This document shows positions 58,301 to 64,000 of a DNA stretch of 64,000 nucleotides, piece after piece. How positions within the stretch are numbered: the stretch's first letter is position 1; every line of letters begins with the position of its first letter. The position numbers were made by a program, and so were the translations under genes. The notes below the pieces were generated by a model, which was not told where the DNA came from, did no database searches, and worked only from the letters and a program-made list of their open reading frames with translations. The stretch comes from Chondrosia reniformis (taxonomy: Eukaryota; Porifera; Demospongiae; Chondrillida; Chondrillidae): contig OX359192.1 of assembly GCA_947172415.1 (NCBI GenBank), positions 126,501-190,500 on the forward strand, given 5' to 3'.

Positions 58301-59411
58301 GCTGGAGAAAGAGCAATCAATTTGGAAGGAAAGAGGAGACGTGTTGTTGAAGATGGTTCTACTGTACGCATCAGATGTTCAGTTATGATGTCTATACCTG
58401 ATGCCAACATTACTTGGACATTTTCCAATGGCCAAACAACACAAGACATCAAAGCAGGTGGAAAGTTTACAATTGCAGAAGATATGACTGGTGAAAGTCA
58501 ACTTCTTATTAGTAATTTTGGAAGCGAAGATGTTGGCCGCTATCGCTGCACTGCATCAAACTCAGTTGGCAGTGATGTAGCTAGTGCAAGCATAGGACTG
58601 TGTCCAAGTGACTCAAGGAGATGTGCACCAGGAGAGCCAGGGTTTACCATTGAGCTGGATGTGTCTGGAGGTTTCAATGACACTTGTCCATTTTGTGCTG
58701 AATATGCAATGAATCAATATGGACCAGTGAGTTAGATGTTGACAGTCCCAATACATGATAAATGCCATGTCTCACTCTCTATATATATATACGTAGTGTC
58801 AACCTCCCTGCCATCTTGGTATCAAGACTAGAACAGTCATCTGTCGAGCTGGTGGAAGAAGGTTTGAGAATGAGATCTGCAACATGACATCACAGACTCC
58901 TCCATCTCAAATGACATGCGAGGCTGATTTCCCTGATCCAAATGATAGGGCTTGTAATCTGGCTCCAAGATGGAAGAAGGGACCATGGGGCCACGTAAGC
59001 CATTCAATCTCATCCCAATTTACTAGTCAAATACTATCTGTTATTTAATATTTCTACAGTGCTCTAGAACATGTGATGGTGGCCTTCAGAAGCGTCAAGT
59101 CTGTTGCCATATTCCCGCTACTGGTAAAGAAATACATGATTCAGAGTGTACTTATGCTCCCAAGCCAAAAGAATCAAGGAGATGTAACATTGGTAAACCA
59201 TGTGGTAAGTGTACTTCTTGTTAATGTGTGTGTGTACATGTGTGACTACTGTGGAGGGGTACCCTAGCTACCAAGCTGTTATTCCCCTGAAGGTTGCCAA
59301 GACTTTGCTTCTGGATGTGAAAAAATAGGAGGACGCCGATGTGCTGAAGAAGTCTTCAAAATTGCTTGTTGTGAAACATGCAGTCAGGGTGGAAGATCCT
59401 TCCCTTATTAA
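52319..59411 (+). CDS. Secreted LDLa-Ig-TSP1-PLAC matrix protein (papilin/ADAMTSL-like layout)
   Basis: Thirteen exons (52319-52354, 53574-53616, 53953-54078, 54219-54569, 54634-54999, 55112-55453, 56495-57271, 57340-57705, 57811-58185, 58260-58726, 58797-58994, 59060-59204, 59293-59411) give 1236 residues. Order: signal peptide ending near MSYVVEAQISLG; one LDL-receptor class A module (LCNGMNDCGDADPGSDE, six Cys); a row of Ig-like modules, with recognisable ends such as YTCEAMNDAG, YYCCIAENAAG, FTCVATS and YRCTASNSVGSD; TSP1-like repeats (WKKGPWGHCSRTCDGGLQKR); and a C-terminal PLAC-like domain (GCQDFASGC...ACCETC). No membrane anchor is visible, so it is probably an extracellular-matrix protein. 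Exons 3-9 are all phase 1-1. Two Ig-like modules (second half of 56495-57271; 57340-57705) lack the usual Cys pair. A paralogue follows. Confidence 0.9.
52855..52890 (-). ncRNA. Hammerhead-ribozyme-like motif (relic), intron 1 of the LDLa-Ig gene
   Basis: On the minus strand: helix I arm ATTG (52887-52890), core CTGAAGA (52880-52886; CUGANGA consensus with N=A), helix II GACC/GGTT with loop TCCG, GAAA (52863-52866), CGTT, and helix I arm CAAT (52855-52858). One extra A separates the core from helix II. Only 4 bp support helix I, so it may be decayed. Confidence 0.5.
55475..55690 (+). repeat. CTGTCCATCTCT/CTATCTCTCTGT tandem repeat in intron 6
   Basis: About 210 bp of TGTCCATCTC and TGTCTATCTC units beginning some 20 nt after the donor at 55454. 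Long Ile/Ser and Asp/Arg/Glu/Met pseudo-ORFs on the two strands are artefacts. Confidence 0.9.
55898..56396. mobile_element. Penelope-like-element remnant flanked by 15-bp direct repeats
   Basis: The 15-mer ATCTCTCTGCCCATC occurs at 55898-55912 and 56382-56396. Between them are two inverted arms of about 60 bp (near 55913-55973 and 56285-56346; GGTACGATCGAGGGAACCAC... and its complement). Next to the second arm is a hammerhead-like motif (separate entry). No reverse-transcriptase frame is present. Inverted terminal segments plus a hammerhead are known from Penelope-like retroelements; the assignment to that class is inferred. Confidence 0.65.
56257..56300 (+). ncRNA. Hammerhead-ribozyme-like motif in the intron 6 insertion
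   Basis: Order along the plus strand: helix I arm ATTCCA (56257-56262), core CTGATGA (56263-56269), one extra A, helix II GGTCC/GGACC (5 bp, 6-nt loop), GAAA (56287-56290), CGT forming a 2-bp helix III only by pairing with another copy, unpaired U at 56294 as the predicted cleavage position, and helix I arm TGGAAT (56295-56300), fully complementary to the first arm. Very short helix III variants are known to act as dimers. The extra A departs from the consensus, so activity is unproven. Confidence 0.65.
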
Positions 59412-60686
59412 TTAACTGTGACTCTATCTAGTATTCTTAAGTAACCATTCACTAACATACAATTCCGCTTGCCACAGTTAATTCACTCCTGCATCTCCAA
59501 AAGATTACCATTTAATTGTAACATTTTCCAAATCAGTTTGGGTAAAAAACTAACTTGGTTATGAGACATCTCTCAACCTGCTTTATATCACTATTAAAAA
59601 GTTTAGGTGATATGCATTTTTCTAACTGCACCAAACTTATCTTTGAGATGGTTCGTCTTCAGTCTTTTTGAGCACTGCCTAGAGACAATGAAAAGATGAA
59701 CCATCCTTGGTACTATTGAAATATCATGTACGTAGATGTATTGTCTGTAAGTATTATGTATTTTCATCCTATACATTTGGACCATATATGATTTGGAAAT
59801 TAAATTTCTAAATTATTTTATATCCACCCTGTAAGCTGTTTTACAAAAGTATATACATGGCCAGTGGTCCTAAGTATTGCACCTAGCTATATAGGAAGTA
59901 GTGTGTTTGATTATTCATATTTTTCTATAAATATATATGTATTTCTTAGAATACAAATTCAAGGTTGTATGCAATTTCTTTGTCTGTTTTTTTATTACAT
60001 TAATAGATAGGTCAATTTCAGAGGAAGCAACTTCTCTTCATTTGGATTAATGTAAAAGTAAGTATGTATATGTAGGTAACCTATATGTATATAGCATGTA
60101 CAACAATTATTTTTAAGTCATGCCATGCAAACTTCATGAAAAATCTAAGATACCATTTTCCTACATGCTATATGCCTATTCTGTAAAAGAGCCTATAGGG
60201 GAACTAAACCTGAAGAGAACTTTGGATGAGGATACAGGAGTCTTTTCTTCCTTCTTTTCCCTTCTTTCATCTTCTTCTCCACTGGGTCAGACAGCCGTTT
60301 CTGGGAATTCCACCCTTCAGCAGTGATCCTGGGAGTCTTTGTCTTTTCTTTATCTTGATCTTCTGTGAATCCTTGGCTCTCTATGCTAAATCTAGGGGCC
60401 TTATATACACTATTTTGGCGCCAAAAGTTAAATAAGGTGTTAACTAAGACACATGATGAAATTTTAATTTTATTTCATGTTAGAAATAGTTCTTAAATTA
60501 TATGTGAATGTCTATTAGGCCAGGCAAAATCGATTCCCAGTTTACCGTCTCCGCCCGCATGCTTTTTTGGGCACGCCGTCAAACTTTCATTTTTCATTAT
60601 GTGGCCACGCCAATGACTTCTGGTCACAATGGGATCAACTAGCAAACACAGAAACGGAAGCTCCTTTATAATAAGTATTCAACTTT

Positions 60687-60926
60687 TTACACAGGATCAA
60701 ATTACAGGTTTCATATGGTGTGAAATCTATTTGAAACTTCTTGAACAGCCAGGTTTCAAAGGGTGCTCAAGAATGTGCTAACAGATTAATTTCACGGGTT
60801 TCAAGTTTTAACAGCCCCCTTTCCGAGCTTTATACATACTTTCATACCTTTTGAAACCTGGCAGTTCAAAAGAGTTTCAAATAGGTTTCATGCCTTCTGA
60901 AACCTGATATTTGATCCTGTGTTAAA
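60687..60926. mobile_element. Fold-back / MITE-like inverted repeat
   Basis: The segment starting ACACAGGATCAAATTACAGG (about 60689) is mirrored, at roughly 80% identity, by the segment ending CCTGATATTTGATCCTGTGT (about 60922). The arms of about 70-80 bp share CAGGTTTCA, CTATTTGAAACT and TTGAAC.GCCAGG. The middle contains related GTTTCAA motifs. No coding capacity. Confidence 0.65.
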
Positions 60927-61339
60927 TACTGTGGTTTCTTTATTAAAAATTCAACTCAGTGAGTTTTGTATGTCTGATGACTGATGACTGATTGCATTTT
61001 TAATAATGAATAATGATAAATGACCTCCCTCCCTCATGCTATTTTTGAAAATGCTGGACGATAAACTGTGAATCAAATTTGCAAGGCCTTATATGTAGTG
61101 TGACCTGGATAGATCCCATTAATCCACCCACCCATCCATCCACCCGCCCATCCACAGAAATTTCATTTCGCGTGTACAATGTGCCGGATATTCGTTTTCC
61201 CCTTTTTTCTTATTTCACTTTCGGTAAAAGGTATAGAAGGAATGTAAATTGCTCCGTCATAAAATTATTAGTTGCTACTTTGGAGTTTCATAAAACACTA
61301 ACAGTTACAACCCAAATACCTAGCTTATCGAGTTAAAAG

Positions 61340-61869
61340 GACCTCATATAGTGAAAACGACCCTCGTCAGATAAGAGCGTTATACTCCTTAAAACCTATG
61401 CCACTGTAGGGAAAAGGGTTGGCTACGCGGGACTGCGTTCATAACGACCAGTACAACGAGGCACGGACTGTTTAGTGTAAATTGCACTGTATAGAGTTAA
61501 CGACCACCTGCCCAGCGTGACGACGACCGCCTAATCTGTAGTTCCTAACGACCATACAATATATACAGAAAAACGTTGAGTCAGATGTATATTACGCCGG
61601 TATATACATTCGTATACGAATTAAAAGCGTATACATCTTTATTGACGCTGAGAGCTACTTACCGTAGACTTCAAGGGGTAAAATCGTAAAACGTAATTGG
61701 CCCTTAGCGAATCATTCGAGGTGTCAATCGCGACTATATTTACCGAGAGATTACTCTTCTTTTATTGAACGTAAAAGTTGTTATACTATCATTATTTTAC
61801 AAGGGTCGCTGTACATAAAGACCACCACATGTTGGTCCCAAGTATGGTCGTTAAAGAAAGATTCTACTG
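61340..61869. mobile_element. Candidate degenerate pogo-like element upstream of paralogue 2
   Basis: The right end reads GGTCGTTAAAGAAAGATTCTACTG followed by TA (61870-61871); its complement begins CAGTAGAATC, a pogo-type terminus. The interior repeats AACGACC(A) several times (61365, 61445, 61500, 61545). A clear matching left TIR is not visible, so the left boundary is uncertain. Confidence 0.35.
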
Positions 61870-62053
61870 TACTGCCGCGACTCTATGCAAAGTAGGATAT
61901 ATCCGGTCCCCGTATATAGCGTACAGCGGCCCGCTCTATAGCTATTTGACAATGGAATAAAACAACAAAGAGGTAGCAATACCGGACGACATTTGCAGTC
62001 GTGTAGGTGTTACACCTGCAATACTGTATCTGTCTAACTGAGCTACGGCCAAG

Positions 62054-64000
62054 ATGGTAGCCATGGGTACACTGGCTTTGGTTGCAACCGTAAGTTTCAA
62101 ACGATTTCCATGTTCTTTGAATTACTAATTATATCAGCTTCATCTGTTTTGCAGGTGATACTTCTGAGCTCGGCTGTCGATGCACAAATATCTTTAGGTC
62201 AGTTTTGAGCATTTCCTTTTTGTCGGTAACTAGTGTATTTATACGATAATACGTCACCGGAACTGGAGTTCGCCTCCGCGCCAATTAATCGCGTGAGAAG
62301 AATGAAAGGTGATGCTTCCGTTAACAAAACAACAACTTCGTTTTTGTTGTGGTTAGCCGCACTATGACACTATGACCGCACTATGACACTATGACCGCAC
62401 TATGACCGCACTATGACTGTACCAGGCGGGCATGTATACATCAGAACGTGACGAGGAGTGCACTTCATCAGAAGCTGTCTTGATGATTATTATTATTATT
62501 ATTGATTTAAGTGCATCATGTCCAGTTGCACACTAGGGCTAAATTTTGCCCAATGCAGCACTATACAATAAACATTGACACCAGTTCTATATAGTCTATA
62601 CATATATATATGCACAGAAACAGTTCTGATATATACTATATAATACTTAATTAGGATTAACACGGGTACATTGCATAATCCGATGATGTTTATATTGACG
62701 AAGGCAGTTATCTTGTAGTAAAGCTTAATCTAGTGTATCAAACAAGCTTGGTTACACAGCACAAGATATGAATGCCTACTTTTATTATACTATAGTATAA
62801 TTATTACCACACACCATTAATGATGTGGTGATACTCATTAATTATTTCAAGTGTGTCATATTCTACAGCTACTAGGATCACTCTACAAAGAAAAAACACT
62901 TACTGTCTAATATGTATGTCTCTATATACTTGTAATTGTACTAGTAAAAGTGAATCTGTGATATATGTATAGTAAATATATATTATAGAGAGTAAAGTAT
63001 TTTAGTCTTCTTGAATCAATATATTATATTGATTCAAGAAGACTAAAATACTTTAGTTAGTTGGATTATGTATTATATAATACATTGACTTATTCCATTA
63101 AATAGTGTACATAACATTTAGTACAAATTTACAGCAAGGGCATGTTTGAATTGGGCCATTAACTCTTTCTTATGATCTCCTATGCGATTGATATATGAGA
63201 TATCCATTTATTTTATATACCATAGACTGCCTTTTAATTGCAGTGTCAGATTACATTTTTGGTGAATTGTAAGCTGATTGCAGTTCAAAGATTGAGTTTT
63301 TCAACATTTTATGTTTTTTAAAATTATGTCACTTTCTTCTTGGCTTCTTCCACTACTCTCGGTGAGAGGTCTGTCTCTTGTGCTGTAAGTCTTGGCAGCT
63401 GCAATGGCTTAAAGAAGCAATCAATACTCATTCATTCATTCATTTGATTATTTATTCTGGTACACCACTTAGTCAGAAGACTACTTTTCGGGATACCCAC
63501 CAAAGCAGCATTCTCGTATGAGACATGTGAAATTTTGCAATCCACAGCTGTTTGGCTGTCAGAATTAAAAGACAGTCTATGGTATACAGCTATTTAAATG
63601 AGTATGTCTAATTCTTAACATTATTGCTATCCAGGCTGTGACCAGGGAATGTATAATTGTATGATGACTGGAACATGTATCGATGCTGCTCAGCTGTGTG
63701 ATGGCAGTAATGACTGTGGAGATGGTGATCCTGGTTCGGATGAGACTGAAGCTGTTTGTGGTAAGTGAGCAAGTTATATAGCAATCACTTGAGATACACT
63801 CAGCACCATAACACATCATGTTCAATCTCTATAGTTGGAGAATAATTAATACGAGTTAATATTGTGTGTATATAATTTCTATTTCTAACATTTTAGTTGA
63901 ACCTTATACTGGAATTCCTCGCTATGTCAGAGTTGGCCTAGAAGGCTCTTCATCATTTCCTGTCAATGTGATGGTTACTCTTGACTGTCAGCCTTATGCT
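62054..64000 (+). CDS. Tandem paralogue of the LDLa-Ig-TSP1-PLAC gene, 3' end outside the window
   Basis: Exons 62054-62089 (MVAMGTLALVAT), 62155-62197 (VILLSSAVDAQISLG), 63635-63760 (LDLa module, LCDGSNDCGDGDPGSDE) and 63897 onward (Ig module, EPYTGIPRYVRVGLEGSSSF...), cut at 64000. Exon sizes and phases (36, 43, 126 nt) are the same as in the first gene, and proteins are nearly identical in the LDLa and first Ig modules. The flanking intron after the LDLa exon is also close to identical, so the duplication or gene conversion is recent there. Intron 2 is longer and differs, holding a perfect palindrome. Confidence 0.92.
62335..62420 (+). repeat. Short CCGCACTATGACACTATGA repeat in intron 2 of paralogue 2
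   Basis: Four to five units built from CCGCACTATGA and CACTATGA between about 62357 and 62418. A short TTATTA microsatellite follows near 62485. Confidence 0.7.
62993..63055. repeat. Perfect 31-bp palindrome with 1-nt spacer
   Basis: TAAAGTATTTTAGTCTTCTT... (62993-63023) is exactly mirrored by 63025-63055, separated by a single T. The arms are perfect over 31 bp. It lies in intron 2 of the second LDLa-Ig paralogue, away from the splice sites. Confidence 0.93.

Larger units (their letters stand above)
59412..62053. other. Intergenic region between the two LDLa-Ig paralogues
   Basis: About 2.6 kb with no recognised gene. AT-rich 3'-flank to about 60100, a CT-rich stretch (60240-60350), a fold-back element (60687-60926), GATGACTGATGACTG short repeats near 60975, CCACCCATCC repeats near 61125, a candidate degenerate pogo-like element (about 61340-61869), then the promoter region shared in sequence with the first paralogue. 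Confidence 0.6.

Overview
This window is eukaryotic nuclear DNA, almost certainly from an early-branching animal. The gene set is opisthokont or metazoan: furin-type convertase, N-WASP, ZFR, and a secreted LDLa/Ig/TSP1/PLAC matrix protein. Genes are packed head-to-head or tail-to-head with gaps of about 50-250 bp. Each is cut into many short exons by introns that are mostly under 100 bp, unless a tandem repeat has inflated them. That architecture fits a compact demosponge genome such as Amphimedon; this is an inference from gene style, not a match I could run. I found no prokaryotic features and no CRISPR array.

Layout, with spliced models built by reading exon ends in frame: furin-like convertase (+, 5' end outside the window); CCT3 (-); RPL36 (+) sharing a promoter with CCT3; N-WASP/WASL (+); UBE2Q (-); an unrecognised 200-residue coiled-coil gene (+) head-to-head with UBE2Q; RPP14 (-); ZFR (+) head-to-head with RPP14; a RERG/RASL-like small GTPase (+); UPF1 (+); mitochondrial LONP1 (+); COPE (+); an unusual ABCG transporter carrying an N-terminal NOTUM/pectin-acetylesterase domain (+); a secreted LDLa-Ig-TSP1-PLAC protein (+); and the 5' part of its tandem paralogue (+), cut by the window end. 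CCT3, RPL36, N-WASP, UBE2Q, RPP14, ZFR, UPF1, LONP1 and COPE all close in frame at lengths near those of their animal orthologues, which supports the models.

The genes do not form one pathway. The first ~45 kb is mostly a housekeeping cluster: protein folding, translation, actin nucleation, ubiquitin conjugation, RNase P, RNA surveillance, mitochondrial proteolysis and COPI traffic. The last ~18 kb is membrane and extracellular biology.

Three things stand out. (1) The ABCG gene joins an extracellular hydrolase of the NOTUM/PAE family, with Ser, Asp and His catalytic positions intact, to a complete half-transporter. (2) Minisatellites repeatedly include or abut splice sites, so the donor or acceptor itself is copied many times (CCT3, ZFR, UPF1, LONP1, ABCG). 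(3) Introns of the matrix gene hold two hammerhead-ribozyme-like motifs, one inside an inverted-repeat insertion flanked by 15-bp direct repeats, as expected of Penelope-like element debris. Other items are a 342-bp pogo/Tigger-type MITE, a 31-bp perfect palindrome and a ~595-bp (GT)n tract.
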